The notes under the pieces were generated by a model. The model searched no databases. It had not been told where the DNA came from and was given only the letters and a program-made list of their open reading frames with translations. Source: an uncultured Paracoccaceae bacterium (lineage in GTDB: Bacteria; Pseudomonadota; Alphaproteobacteria; Rhodobacterales; Rhodobacteraceae). Taken from it: a stretch of 64,000 bases of DNA. Of this stretch, positions 37,730-46,108 are shown piece after piece (positions within the stretch are counted from its first letter, which is position 1; the number at the start of each line of letters is the position of its first letter). The stretch is from assembly GCA_951812305.1 (NCBI GenBank), contig CATOSB010000001.1, positions 186,001 to 250,000 on the forward strand. Reading direction: 5' to 3'. The position numbers and the translations under genes are program-made.

Positions 37730-39272
37730 ATGTCCTCTCAACTACTCGCAGAATGTATGGAGCAATTCGGTCTCCATGGTTTTGAACCGGAATTCCAATC
37801 GTATTTTTTGCGGCTAAAATCCCGCTTGCTCTCCAGCGGCGATGTCGCCTGTGGTTTGGTGGTGCTCACCGCACAAGAGGATGACCACTCGGGGGGGCAC
37901 ATCAAATACTGAGCCTACTTCTGGATGAAGCTCGGATGGGCCTGTAAAATGATAATGAGTACGCGGAAGATTTCCTGGAAGCGGTAGAAATGGCCGTTCA
38001 AGCCGGTGTTGCTGCGGGCGCGGTAAAGCAGGAAAACATGATGGAATTTGCGGGCCTCTATCGAAGGGTTGGCTTGCCGGTGCCACAATCATTTATGATC
38101 GATCCTGATAATATGGCGCCTCCGTCGGACATGGAGGGCTTCGATCTTTCCGAGAATCTGGAAAATGTTGCGCGCGATATCATGGACGAGGGAGGCTCGG
38201 CCTATGATCTATTCAATGCAATTGACACCATGATGGCAGCGGCACCGGAGGAAATTCAGGCGGGTCTGGCCAATCACATTGCCACGATGGATGGACCTTT
38301 TTTCGAACGTTGCGCTTTGTTCATGCTGTTGTCCGGCCCGCAGCTTGTCCAGGAGGCCACCATTGCCGGTCTGTTTGAACGCCTTGATGGCTTTGCCTTG
38401 AATGCAGAAACATTGACGCTTTTTCCAGTGGACCAGCACAGGCGGCATTGGATGATCTGATCAAGAAAGCACGCGGCAAACCCATTCCAAGCCAGAGCCA
38501 GTCAACCGGAGCAGAAATTCAAGAGATCGGCGCGAGTATAACGGACGGCGTTGGCGCTCAGAGCATTGCAGTCAGGGTGAAACAGAGTTCAAAGACCGTA
38601 TTGGCAATGATCCTGATCAAGGCAGGGCATGGGATCAGGGACAGCTTCCTTGTTCCCCTTGAAAGCAGTGGCGATGCGGAACAAATGATCGGACAACTCC
38701 GCGCAGAAACTGGCGCCGACGATATTTCCGCTGACACTTTGCGTGTCTTGCTGGAGGGTGCATTGGCTGATGGCTTGGCAAACGAATGCCTGCCCGCTCC
38801 GGGTTTTCTGGACGTTGTCGAATCCTGTAACCTGTTCGACCTGCGCCCTCAGGAATTGGGGCTTCAGGCACTACTCGACTTGGCAGATCCCAACCGAAAG
38901 ATTCAAGATGCCTCAGCGCAGGCGCTCGGGCGCTGGATTAATGATGATATGGCGTTGGACTTCCTGGAGCCTCTTACAGACAGCTGGTTCGAGGACAGCC
39001 AGGAGACCCGTGAGATTGTCGCCACCGGAAAAACAGCGCGCAGTATCGAAACCAAGCTCTGGAAATTCCTCGAGACGCGGCGCGATATTTGGGCGCGACG
39101 GTTTTTGCAAACAGCGGTGATGTTGAGAGATGGAGACCGGCTCCGGGAGTGGAAAACCCTGACCGCATCCGCATATGGCTTGATGAATGGACGGGCTTTG
39201 AAGCGTATCCCCCTGATGGAAGACATCATGCATACGACAATCGAAGCGGATGATGCAAAACTTTGGGGATAG
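37730..39272 (+). pseudogene. Tn3 passenger gene of unknown function, several apparent lesions
   Basis: Three consecutive frames read as one protein of about 514 residues starting at ATG 37730 (GGAG 7 bases upstream). Frame 1 ends after the G7 run 37891-37897; one more G continues it as AHQILSLLLDEARMGL. A TAA at 37945 follows (CAA would give Gln), then NDNEYAEDFLEAVEMAVQAG. A T5 run at 38420-38424 needs one more T to continue as FSSGPAQAALDDLIKKARGK. The protein is largely helical and acidic with no domain I recognise. It sits between tnpA and tnpR, the usual cargo position. Confidence 0.65.
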
Positions 39273-39324
39273 CGCGTCACTATGAGTATACCCATGATGA
39301 CGATGCGCATGAACACTGAAACCC

Positions 39325-39362
39325 GCCATTTTTATGTTCACTTTGGGTCTGTTTCGAGATAA
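39325..39362. promoter_or_regulatory. Candidate res site upstream of tnpR
   Basis: The 120-base gap before tnpR contains ATGTTCACTTT and, about 15 bases on, ATAATGAACAGAT: inverted TGTTCA/TGAACA half-sites separated by roughly 22 bases. Serine resolvases bind such paired half-sites, and res lies next to tnpR in Tn3 elements. The other two subsites are not clear. Confidence 0.45.
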
Positions 39363-39392
39363 TGAACAGATCATGTCAGAGGCACACCCAAA

Positions 39393-39983
39393 ATGAACAC
39401 TTATCAGGCCAAAATCGGATATGCCCGCATCTCGACCGTGGATCAGAACCTCGATGCTCAAATCGAGGCACTGACAGCGGCGGGATGTGGGATGGTCCGT
39501 CAGGAACAGCGTAGCGGGACGACGCTTGAGGGTCGCCCCGAGCTGAACAACATTCTCGACTTCATTCACAAGGGCGAAACTTTGGTTGTCACGCGGATCG
39601 ACCGTCTGGCACGCTCAATGCACGATCTTCAGACCATCGTCACCCGACTGAAGGACAAGGGCGCGCATCTCGCGGCCACGGAGCAACCCGTGGATACGTC
39701 CACCGCAGCGGGTAAAGCGTTCTTCGATATGCTGGGCGTCTTTGCTGAATTCGAGACCAATCTTCGCCGGGAGCGCCAGTCAGAGGGTATCGCCACAGCG
39801 AAGCGACGCGGCGTATATCGCGGGCGCAAACCGAAGATCGATATGGTCGCCATTGGTGAACGATTGGCTGGCGGTGCCACGCCCACCGAGATCGCCCGCG
39901 AGATGGGCGTCTCGCGCGGCACCGTCTATAAAGCAAAGGCTTTGATGCCCTCGGATGGCCAAACGACAGGGCAGAGCCCATAA
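39393..39983 (+). CDS. tnpR: Serine recombinase (Tn3 resolvase TnpR)
   Basis: 196 residues. The catalytic Ser is in KIGYARISTVDQNLDAQ. LVVTRIDRLARSMHDLQ carries conserved Arg residues, and FFDMLGVFAEFETNLRRERQ is the E-helix dimer region. The C-terminal helix-turn-helix is GGATPTEIAREMGVSRGTVY. It resolves cointegrates at res. Its stop overlaps the next start (TAATG at 39981-39985), so the two are translationally coupled. Confidence 0.94.
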   Translation: MNTYQAKIGYARISTVDQNLDAQIEALTAAGCGMVRQEQRSGTTLEGRPELNNILDFIHKGETLVVTRIDRLARSMHDLQTIVTRLKDKGAHLAATEQPVDTSTAAGKAFFDMLGVFAEFETNLRRERQSEGIATAKRRGVYRGRKPKIDMVAIGERLAGGATPTEIAREMGVSRGTVYKAKALMPSDGQTTGQSP

Positions 39984-40471
39984 TGAAAAAGAACAAGCGG
40001 AAAGCGCGCGTGCAGACGGCCAAGCCACCTGCGAAGGTCGGCCAGGCCAATTCCAGGGTGCCCCCGCCGCGCAACCTGACACCCGAGCTATGCAAACGCT
40101 TGCGCCGGGACATGACGAAGGCCTGCCTCGCCGTGGTGGAAACGCATGGGCTGACGGTTGAAGGTGGCGAACTGAGTGACATCGATCTGCGTCATGGCTT
40201 CGACATCAGTTTCCGCGTCGGCATTCCGATGGCAGACGGCGCAATCTATTCGCCAGACAAAGCCATGTTCGAGGTCCTTGCGCCGCATTTTGGCCTGGAA
40301 CCCTCTGACTATGGGCGGACCTTCAGATCGAAAGATGAGGTCTTCCGCATTGTCGCCATCAATCCAAATAGACCAAAATACCCCATCAGCGCTGAACGCG
40401 TCTCAGACGGTCGGGGCTTCAAGTTCCACCCAGACAATGTCGTCATGTACTTGCAGAGTTCAGGCGCATGA
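39983..40471 (+). CDS. Uncharacterised tnpR-coupled accessory protein, copy 1
   Basis: 162 residues from ATG 39983, sharing one base with the tnpR stop. The N-terminus is very basic (KKNKRKARVQTAKPPAKVGQ). A well-ordered domain follows: LTPELCKRLRRDMTKACLAV, DLRHGFDISFRVGIPMADGA, FGLEPSDYGRTFRSKDEVFR and IVAINPNRPKYPISAERVSD. I do not recognise the family. A second copy at 57153-57641 appears identical, also next to a Tn3 end, so the gene belongs to this transposon. A role in DNA binding or regulation of resolution is only a guess. Confidence 0.65.
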   Translation: MKKNKRKARVQTAKPPAKVGQANSRVPPPRNLTPELCKRLRRDMTKACLAVVETHGLTVEGGELSDIDLRHGFDISFRVGIPMADGAIYSPDKAMFEVLAPHFGLEPSDYGRTFRSKDEVFRIVAINPNRPKYPISAERVSDGRGFKFHPDNVVMYLQSSGA

Positions 40472-40533
40472 AACGTACACCATTTGTTCTTTCAAAAGCC
40501 CAAATATGCAGCTTCGGGCCAGCCAGGCCAAGA

Positions 40534-40934
40534 AACAGGTAGCCGAACGGCGCGCAGGCAGGGGGGATCAAAAGTCCACAGCCTGAGCGCAGGGGACCGG
40601 CGGCGGCAATCAGATTTTTGCGCGTGAAAGTTTAAGGGGGGGTCTCATTGAACCGAACCGGGTTTATCGGAGAGCATAAAGCTGGGTTCATCCCAACAAA
40701 GGTACCAAACCCACCACAGAAAAGTTAGCCGCGCTTTTGTTCTAAAAAGGGTCTCCCTGCGAAAATGGCATCATTATTTTCCGAATGAAGTTTAGGAATG
40801 GAATTTATCTTATGAAATCAGAGCTTTCATCGCGAGAGAAAGAGAACACGGAAATCGGTCGTTTTGGGAACAAGTTTTTAATGCCGACTGTTTCCAGAAG
40901 CTCTGCCAAAATCACCCCCCGAAATCGGGGCTAT
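40534..40934. other. Unassigned spacer between Tn3 and IS4
   Basis: About 400 bases. The first codons after the Tn3 end read KKQVAERRAGRGDQKSTA-stop and may be the tail of an interrupted gene. No other gene, RNA or repeat is evident. Confidence 0.4.
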
Positions 40935-40943
40935 GACATTCAC

Positions 40944-42133
40944 CTTACCACCCTTCAAAATTTCCGGATCTGATTTGACGTTTGTCTGATCTGTGTGATT
41001 CAAGGAGTCTCCACTGCTGATATTGGAGGCTGGTTTGTTGGGAAATGTTTGTTTTTCAGAGCTTTATTCGAAGGTTGAGGCGGATTTTCAGGACCGCTTG
41101 CTCGGGTATCACAAGTCGCGCCGGGAGGGATTGTGCATCATAGCAAGCGTGATTTTGAACACGCGCAGCGTCAATCTGATGGAAAATGCGGCTGCTTTGC
41201 CCCGCGATATCGGCTCTGTGGACCACCGCTATCAATACATTTCGCGGGTTCTGGGCAATCCTCACATCGATACTGATGAGATCATGCAGGCCTATGTTGG
41301 TGAAATTTTCCGCCGCCAGTGTGAGGCCGGAGAAACGATTGTGGTGGCCCTTGATCAAAGCAAGCTCAACGAAGGGCATGAGGTTTTGATGTTATCGGTG
41401 CGGATGCGGGATCGGGCCCTCCCGGTCGCCTGGCGTGTACGCCAGACCAAAGGGCCGATTGGATGGCGCGTGCAACATGAGCTTTTGGAAGCAGTCCGCC
41501 CATGGCTCCCGGCGGATGCGCGTGTGTTGCTGGCGGGAGATCGGTTTTATGGAACCGCCCGATTGGTCGCATGGTGCCAGGAGGCTGGATGGGACTACCG
41601 GCTGCGCATGAAGGGAAATATCACACTGCAACATCAGGGTGGCGAGATGATGACGCGCGAAATTGCCCAACTGATGCCCGAAGGGCTTGTAAACGCTGAG
41701 CTTTACGGAACGGGCGTCTTTAGCAACATTGGAGTGCTTCACGAGGAGGGGCACAAAGAGCCTTGGATTATTGCCATGAATGCAGCACCGTCCGAGTACA
41801 AGGTGCTCGATTATGGAATGCGTTGGGGAATTGAAGCCATGTTCTCCGACTTCAAAACCCGGGGCTTTGAAATTACTCAAAGCCAGATCAAAAAGCCGGA
41901 TCGATTGGCCCGCCTCATTTTGGTGCTGGCAATCGCCATGTACTGGGCTGTTTCAACCGGAGCAAACGAAGAGCACCACGTCGCAATACGCGGCGAAAAA
42001 AGGGGATTCGAAAAGCCCGAAGGTCCTTATGCTCTCTCTTCAAGACAGGCCTTCGTGCTATCCGACGATGCCTCGCAGGTTATGCCAAAATCCCCAAGCT
42101 CTGGGATGTCTGGCTAAATTGAAGGGTGGTAAG
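40944..42133 (+). mobile_element. Complete IS4-family element
   Basis: 1,190 bp with ends CTTACCACCCTTCAA and its complement, flanked by a perfect 9-bp direct repeat GACATTCAC (40935-40943, 42134-42142). It contains one intact transposase gene. The clean duplication shows a simple insertion at this site. Confidence 0.93.
41023..42117 (+). CDS. IS4 family transposase
   Basis: 364 residues, start TTG 41023. DDE motifs are TIVVALDQSKLNEGHE (first Asp), VLLAGDRFYGTARLVAW (second Asp) and the IS4 hallmark Y-(2)-R-(3)-E-(6)-K in YGMRWGIEAMFSDFK. The C-terminus QIKKPDRLARLILVLAIAMY is typical. A later start is possible because the N-terminal 20 residues are poorly conserved. Confidence 0.92.
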   Translation: MEAGLLGNVCFSELYSKVEADFQDRLLGYHKSRREGLCIIASVILNTRSVNLMENAAALPRDIGSVDHRYQYISRVLGNPHIDTDEIMQAYVGEIFRRQCEAGETIVVALDQSKLNEGHEVLMLSVRMRDRALPVAWRVRQTKGPIGWRVQHELLEAVRPWLPADARVLLAGDRFYGTARLVAWCQEAGWDYRLRMKGNITLQHQGGEMMTREIAQLMPEGLVNAELYGTGVFSNIGVLHEEGHKEPWIIAMNAAPSEYKVLDYGMRWGIEAMFSDFKTRGFEITQSQIKKPDRLARLILVLAIAMYWAVSTGANEEHHVAIRGEKRGFEKPEGPYALSSRQAFVLSDDASQVMPKSPSSGMSG

Positions 42134-42285
42134 GACATTCACACATCTTGGTTGCCGTCAGTCAGCTTTTCTGATTCTCTTGTTGAAAAGGGAGGCAATG
42201 ATGCAGCAAACGCTTGGGAGGTTGTGTCTCGAAAGTGGTGGAAATTGTTCCATGGCGTCTCCGAGTGGTATGATGTTTGGCGCGG

Positions 42286-42605
42286 TTACGCGGTGAGGTC
42301 AAGGACTTCGTCGAGCGGTTGATCGAGTGTTTCCCACCCATCGACCTTGCGCATCTGGATCTGCCCCGAGGCCATCAAAGCCCAGAACAGCATCGGCACG
42401 GTCTCTGGGGACGGCAGCACGGTTTGCGTCTTGATGCGTCGTTTGAATTCCTCGTTGAGCCGTTCGATGGCGTTCGTCGTCCGCGCTGATTTCCACTGGC
42501 TTTGCGGCAGCCTGGTGAAGGTGAAGAGCTTGTCCCCGGCTTCCTCCAGGCTGTCAGCCACGGCACGGCACTTCAGGTGCCATTTGCGCAGAAAGGCCTT
42601 GCGAC
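42286..42605 (-). pseudogene. IS256 family transposase, C-terminal fragment
   Basis: About 105 codons of a Mutator-type (IS256) transposase end: WHLKCRAVADSLEEAGDKLF, then TTNAIERLNEEFKRRIKTQT and PMLFWALMASGQIQMRKVDG. The N-terminal three-quarters, including the catalytic Asp residues, is missing. Sequence from about 42610 to 42780 no longer matches. It lies just before the carbonic anhydrase cargo gene. Confidence 0.82.
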
Positions 42606-42780
42606 ATTGATGCAGGCCTGTCCTGAATTTGCTGAAATGGCGCGATCGCTTTGTGGCTATCTGAAAGACTGGAACGATGTGCATCGCGCTGCAGGTCAGC
42701 TCAGGAGTGTTGCGGGGATCTCCAAAGGGTAACCTGTTTCTGGGCGCAGACACTTATGAAACAAAAGGATTCCATTCAAC

Positions 42781-43635
42781 ATGCCATCACTGAAACAAAG
42801 TTCACTTGCCGCGATATTCGTCCTGCCCGGGGTCACCACATCTGCACATTCCGCCGATATGGCCATGGATGAAGACATCGCGATGCAGCGCGACGCGTTG
42901 GCCGAGGTCACGATGGGGACAGATTTCGGTCCGCAATCACCACGCGATCTAGACACGCCGGAGGGTAACAACTTCGGCATGTTTGACACTGCCCCTGCCT
43001 ACACGGAGATGAACCTTTGCGATATCCATTTTCATGAAAGTGCCGAGCATAAAGGTGGCGAATTCACGACATTCGCGGGCAATGGTGACGGCAAAGGCAA
43101 AGGGACCGGATTTGTCTATGATGGCGAATTGACCAAGGCGGAAGTGGCACCATACGGAAAGATTGTCGGCGAGGGAAAATATGGCTCTCTTGAGCCGGGC
43201 GATACGATTGAATTGCATTACGTGCATTCCACTTTTGTGTCTGAACCCGCACCTGGCCTGGGATCCTGCCTGCCTGCTCCGGTGGATGTGATGCCGCAAC
43301 TGCGTGTGGAGACCCAGGTCTACGTTTTGGTGAATGATAAATCCGCGCTTGATTTCATGGAGTTGACCAGAATAGAACATGTGGATGGACGCCATCAGGC
43401 AGTTAACATTCCGTCCAATACAGGCAACCCGATCCAATATGCCGGCTCAACCACAGGGCCTGGTTTCAACCGGAAAGCTTCTCCTCTGAATGTCTCATGG
43501 AGCGTCAGACCCATGATCGCAAAGGTTCACATCGGTAGTGTTGACATATGGCTGCAACACAATCCATTCAACGAGAATGCCGCCCATGGTGTGCGCAATC
43601 TGGTCATCAATCCGGATCTGCTTTCGCCGATCTGA
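42781..43635 (+). CDS. Delta-class carbonic anhydrase, secreted
   Basis: 284 residues with an N-terminal signal peptide (hydrophobic AAIFVLPGVTTSAHSA, likely cut near residue 24), so periplasmic. The body matches the bacterial delta-class carbonic anhydrase family: MNLCDIHFHESAEHKGGEFT, TGFVYDGELTKAEVAPYG, LEPGDTIELHYVHSTFVSEP and QVYVLVNDKSALDFMEL. Probable zinc ligands are His83 and His85 with His146, and Cys80/Cys163 could form a disulfide; both are inferred. It stands alone between an IS256 fragment and a GIY-YIG gene, so it looks like cargo. It should speed CO2/bicarbonate exchange outside the inner membrane. Confidence 0.82.
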   Translation: MPSLKQSSLAAIFVLPGVTTSAHSADMAMDEDIAMQRDALAEVTMGTDFGPQSPRDLDTPEGNNFGMFDTAPAYTEMNLCDIHFHESAEHKGGEFTTFAGNGDGKGKGTGFVYDGELTKAEVAPYGKIVGEGKYGSLEPGDTIELHYVHSTFVSEPAPGLGSCLPAPVDVMPQLRVETQVYVLVNDKSALDFMELTRIEHVDGRHQAVNIPSNTGNPIQYAGSTTGPGFNRKASPLNVSWSVRPMIAKVHIGSVDIWLQHNPFNENAAHGVRNLVINPDLLSPI

Positions 43636-43650
43636 GGTGTCACAGGATGG

Positions 43651-43680
43651 TTCTGTCGCAAATTTTTTGGCACGACAGAA
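43651..43680. terminator. Hairpin after the carbonic anhydrase gene
   Basis: Inverted TTCTGTCG / CGACAGAA (8 bp) with a 14-base T-rich loop, 15 bases past the stop. It may work as a terminator. The left half GGTTCTGTCGCAAAT also resembles an IS6-family end, so a lone IS end is an alternative. Confidence 0.4.
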
Positions 43681-43781
43681 TGCCTCTTGTCGCTGGAACA
43701 TCGAAAGCGTGTTTTCTTCCTTCTGCGCAAAGGTGGGTCAGGTGTAATTCCCCAAACCTATCTCAGGAAAGGAACCATTGA

Positions 43782-44762
43782 GTGGCTGAAAATGTGACAA
43801 ACAAGCTTCCGCTTGAACCCGAGGTGGCCACACCCGTGACAACCGCTGAAACCTTTGGCCGCACGATTCAGCTTTTCCTTGTAGACGGTACGCCGAACGG
43901 CCTGCGCAAGGCGACAATCCATGGCTGGACCGGCCTGATCTTTGTCGCGACAACATCCACATTTGGCGCCCTGACATCCCGCAAGGAATTGGATCGCACT
44001 GGCATCTACCTGCTGGCCGGACCTGACCCGGATCAGGAAGGCGGCACCCGTGCCTATATTGGGTCGGCGAACAGTGTTCAGGAGCGAATCAAGCAAAGCG
44101 CTGTTCAGCGTGACTTCTGGGAGGTCGCCATTGCCGTCACGACCAGTGATGATGACCTGTCGAAAGGCCATGTTGAATACCTTGAGGCCCGGCTGATCGA
44201 ACTGGCGACACAGGCCAAGCGCGCCGCTTTGGACAATGGTAACAGCCCTGTCAGCCAGCGTCGTCGATTGCCCGAGGCCGATCAGGCCAACATGGAACAG
44301 TTCCTCGCCAATCTCAAAATCATGTTGCCGGTGATCGGGCTGGATTTTCTGAAGCCGCAGCCCCGCGCCGCAACTTTGGTCAGCACATCGGTGGAACAGC
44401 GCACCTCGGGTGAAGTGAAATTCGAAATGCGCCATAAAACCTTGGTTCAGGCTCAGGCCGTTGAGGAGGAAGGCGAGTTTATCGTGCTTGAGGGATCTCA
44501 GGCTCTAAACAACACCGGCCATGTCCAGCAAAGCTATGGCAGGCTGAAGAAAAAGCTTATCGATCAGGGCGTATTGGTGTCATCGACTGACAATTTGTTG
44601 GTGTTCGCCAAGCCCCATGCATTCAGCAGCCCCTCTGCCGCGGCGGCCGTCGTGCTGGACCGTAACAGCAATGGTCGAACCGAATGGAAGGTACAGGGAT
44701 CAAAGCAGAGCTATCATGACTGGCAGCAGACTCGGATTGCTGCCGATGGAGTTGGTGCATGA
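43782..44762 (+). CDS. GIY-YIG nuclease family protein with DUF4357-like C-terminus
   Basis: 326 residues from GTG 43782, with AGGAAAGGA 5 bases upstream. The nuclease signature is TGIYLLAGPD with TRAYIGSANSVQERIKQ (Arg/Lys region), then FWEVAIAVTTSDDDLSKGHV and EYLEARLI carrying the Glu. The C-terminus AAAVVLDRNSNGRTEWKV followed by YHDWQQ matches DUF4357. Proteins of this architecture accompany restriction or mobile loci, but their role is unproven. It follows the carbonic anhydrase gene by 146 bases on the same strand; a functional link is not shown. Confidence 0.85.
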   Translation: MAENVTNKLPLEPEVATPVTTAETFGRTIQLFLVDGTPNGLRKATIHGWTGLIFVATTSTFGALTSRKELDRTGIYLLAGPDPDQEGGTRAYIGSANSVQERIKQSAVQRDFWEVAIAVTTSDDDLSKGHVEYLEARLIELATQAKRAALDNGNSPVSQRRRLPEADQANMEQFLANLKIMLPVIGLDFLKPQPRAATLVSTSVEQRTSGEVKFEMRHKTLVQAQAVEEEGEFIVLEGSQALNNTGHVQQSYGRLKKKLIDQGVLVSSTDNLLVFAKPHAFSSPSAAAAVVLDRNSNGRTEWKVQGSKQSYHDWQQTRIAADGVGA

Positions 44763-45026
44763 GTGAGCTTCCTAAAGGCTGCGTTTCCCCTTTTCTCAGC
44801 AATTTTCCTTTCCCTTCGGGGGAACCTGAACACGGGGTCAGAATCCCTTCATCCTGACCCCGGAATCCCTACTTATACACAAGGCAGGGCAAACGTATGA
44901 AATGGTAAAGCCTGCCGACTTTCCCAACAAAACAAGCGTTTCTCCGTGTCGGAGTCTTCCAGCCATAACGCGGAAATAATTGTCAATGGTTTCAGCATCT
45001 TGCCGGAAGCGTACAGGTCACATCAA
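44763..45026. other. Unassigned spacer
   Basis: Between the GIY-YIG stop and the hairpin array. A short inverted pair GGGGTCAG(A)AT / ATCCTGACCCC is visible near 44836-44861 and may be a terminator for the GIY-YIG gene. No gene is seen. Confidence 0.4.
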
Positions 45027-45135
45027 ACTGAACCACCACCAGCTAAAGCTGGTGGGATCAACAGGAACAGTTGAAACTGTTCTTTTTTAAAGGAGCGCCT
45101 CCGGTGCGCTTTTGATTTTTTTGCCCGTCTGGAAG
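45027..45135 (+). repeat. Hairpin array, left member of an inverted pair
   Basis: A 109-bp run of palindromes: CCACCAGCTAAAGCTGGTGG, GAACAGTTGAAACTGTTC and AGCGCCTCCGGTGCGCT-like, ending GTCTGGAAG. The same array lies inverted at 46701-46809 with only a few changes. The style resembles the structured ends of IS200/IS605 elements, but no tnpA or tnpB is present. Confidence 0.7.
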
Positions 45136-45295
45136 GCCCTGTACGCATATATGGATATCCGGTCGCCCGTAAGCCCCTTCAATTCCTTTGGGACGGCGCG
45201 CGAGTCAAAGACATGCAGTCTCCTGGACGCGAGGTCACGAATGCGCGGGTGGAACAGATATCCCAGCAGGGACGTGGCTGCAAAGACGATATCTA

Positions 45296-45526
45296 TAAAG
45301 CCACATTTGCGCGGCCCTCTTCGGCAGCGGGAGTAATCTTTACCTTCACATTGCCCTGCTCGTACTGAAACGCGGACATGTCTTTCTTCACAGATAGCGA
45401 AAAAAGTGGATGCTCCATTGAGGCACGGTCACTCTTCGGTGTCGCATCGAGGATGTCGCACACAAAAAGATCAGGCTCAGTATGCCTTTCTGGAAGAAGA
45501 GCAGTGCGTTTTCTTGGTCTTGCCAT
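45296..45526 (-). pseudogene. repA: Plasmid replication initiator RepA, N-terminal fragment
   Basis: 77 residues that match the start of the RepA (RPA, PF10134) replicases of Rhodobacterales plasmids: RTALLPERHTEPDLFVCDIL, then SMEHPLFSLSVKKDMSAFQY. It ends at GRANVAL, where about 250 further residues are expected, so it is a dead replicon. The region just upstream holds direct repeats and a long hairpin typical of a replication control region. Confidence 0.8.
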
Positions 45527-45528
45527 TA

Positions 45529-45568
45529 TTCGATAGTCTACACACCTTTCTTCGATAGTCTACACACC
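45529..45568. repeat. Iteron-like direct repeats upstream of repA
   Basis: TTCGATAGTCTACACACC occurs at 45529-45546 and again at 45551-45568, spaced by 22 bases, immediately upstream of the repA start at 45526. They are likely initiator binding sites or the repA operator. Confidence 0.65.
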
Positions 45569-45599
45569 AAGATGTAAAAAAGGGCGGTTTTTACATCTT
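45569..45599. repeat. 12-bp stem hairpin beside repA repeats
   Basis: Perfect inverted repeat AAGATGTAAAAA / TTTTTACATCTT around a 7-base loop AGGGCGG, directly next to the iteron-like repeats. It probably belongs to the origin or a control transcript. Confidence 0.6.
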
Positions 45600-45679
45600 A
45601 TAACAATGACTTACGAACTCAGCGATTCTCGTAACACATATATTAACACATATATAACACACAGCACGACACGACCGCC

Positions 45680-46021
45680 TCAGATACCACCGATCTTGCC
45701 CTCCATACCTGCCAGGCGAGCGATAAGGGTCCGAACGCGCCTCCACGAGGCCCGGAAGTCAGTGTTCTTCGAGGTGTCCAGCTGGTCATGGCTTGTGGTG
45801 CCATCCCCAAACGGTAGAAAACGCCGCAGAAGATCAAGCTTCCTTTGACCATATAAAGCTATTGAAACCCAATCCTGCGCACCTGATATTACGGCACATA
45901 CCACGAGAAGGAATATCTCGTTCAGTGGGCAGGTAATTTTTGCCGTCTGGCGAGGGTCGTCTATACCCCCGAAGTGGGATAAAAAGTCAGGGGAAGCTCC
46001 TGAAACAGTGACATCAGCCAT
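45680..46021 (-). pseudogene. ISAs1 family transposase, N-terminal fragment
   Basis: The frame from ATG 46021 (ATG 46033 also possible) encodes an ISAs1 N-terminus: DFLSHFGGIDDPRQTAK, then LNEIFLLVVCAVISGAQDWV and YGQRKLDLLRRFLPFGDGTT-SHDQL. After HDQL the sequence stops resembling the family. The element end CAGGGCAATCGATTGAAT lies at 46091-46108 (reverse). It is a different lineage from the copy at 24078 and has lost its catalytic region. Confidence 0.78.
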
Positions 46022-46108
46022 GAAAAACTCCAAAATGGGTGCAATTCACAACACTGATTCAGAAATCATCAACAATGTCAGCTATTTATTCAATCGATTG
46101 CCCTGCAT

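Larger units (their letters stand above)
34717..40530 (+). mobile_element. Tn3-family transposon with unknown passenger genes
   Basis: 5.8 kb with inverted ends TGGCCTAGCTGGCCCGAAGC and (reverse) TGGCCTGGCTGGCCCGAAGC, which continue for about 45 bp through ATATTTGGGCTTTTGAAAGA. It holds tnpA, a degraded passenger gene, tnpR and a tnpR-coupled gene. Flanking pentamers (CAAAA left, AGAAA right) do not match, so no target duplication is evident. Confidence 0.85.

Noticed and set aside
34712..40535. 5-bp target duplication for the Tn3 transposon
   Set aside because: CAAAA on the left and AGAAA on the right are not the same, whichever end of the repeat is used.
45112..45336. 74-codon frame after the hairpin array
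   Set aside because: No ribosome site and no family resemblance; overlaps the repA fragment on the other strand.
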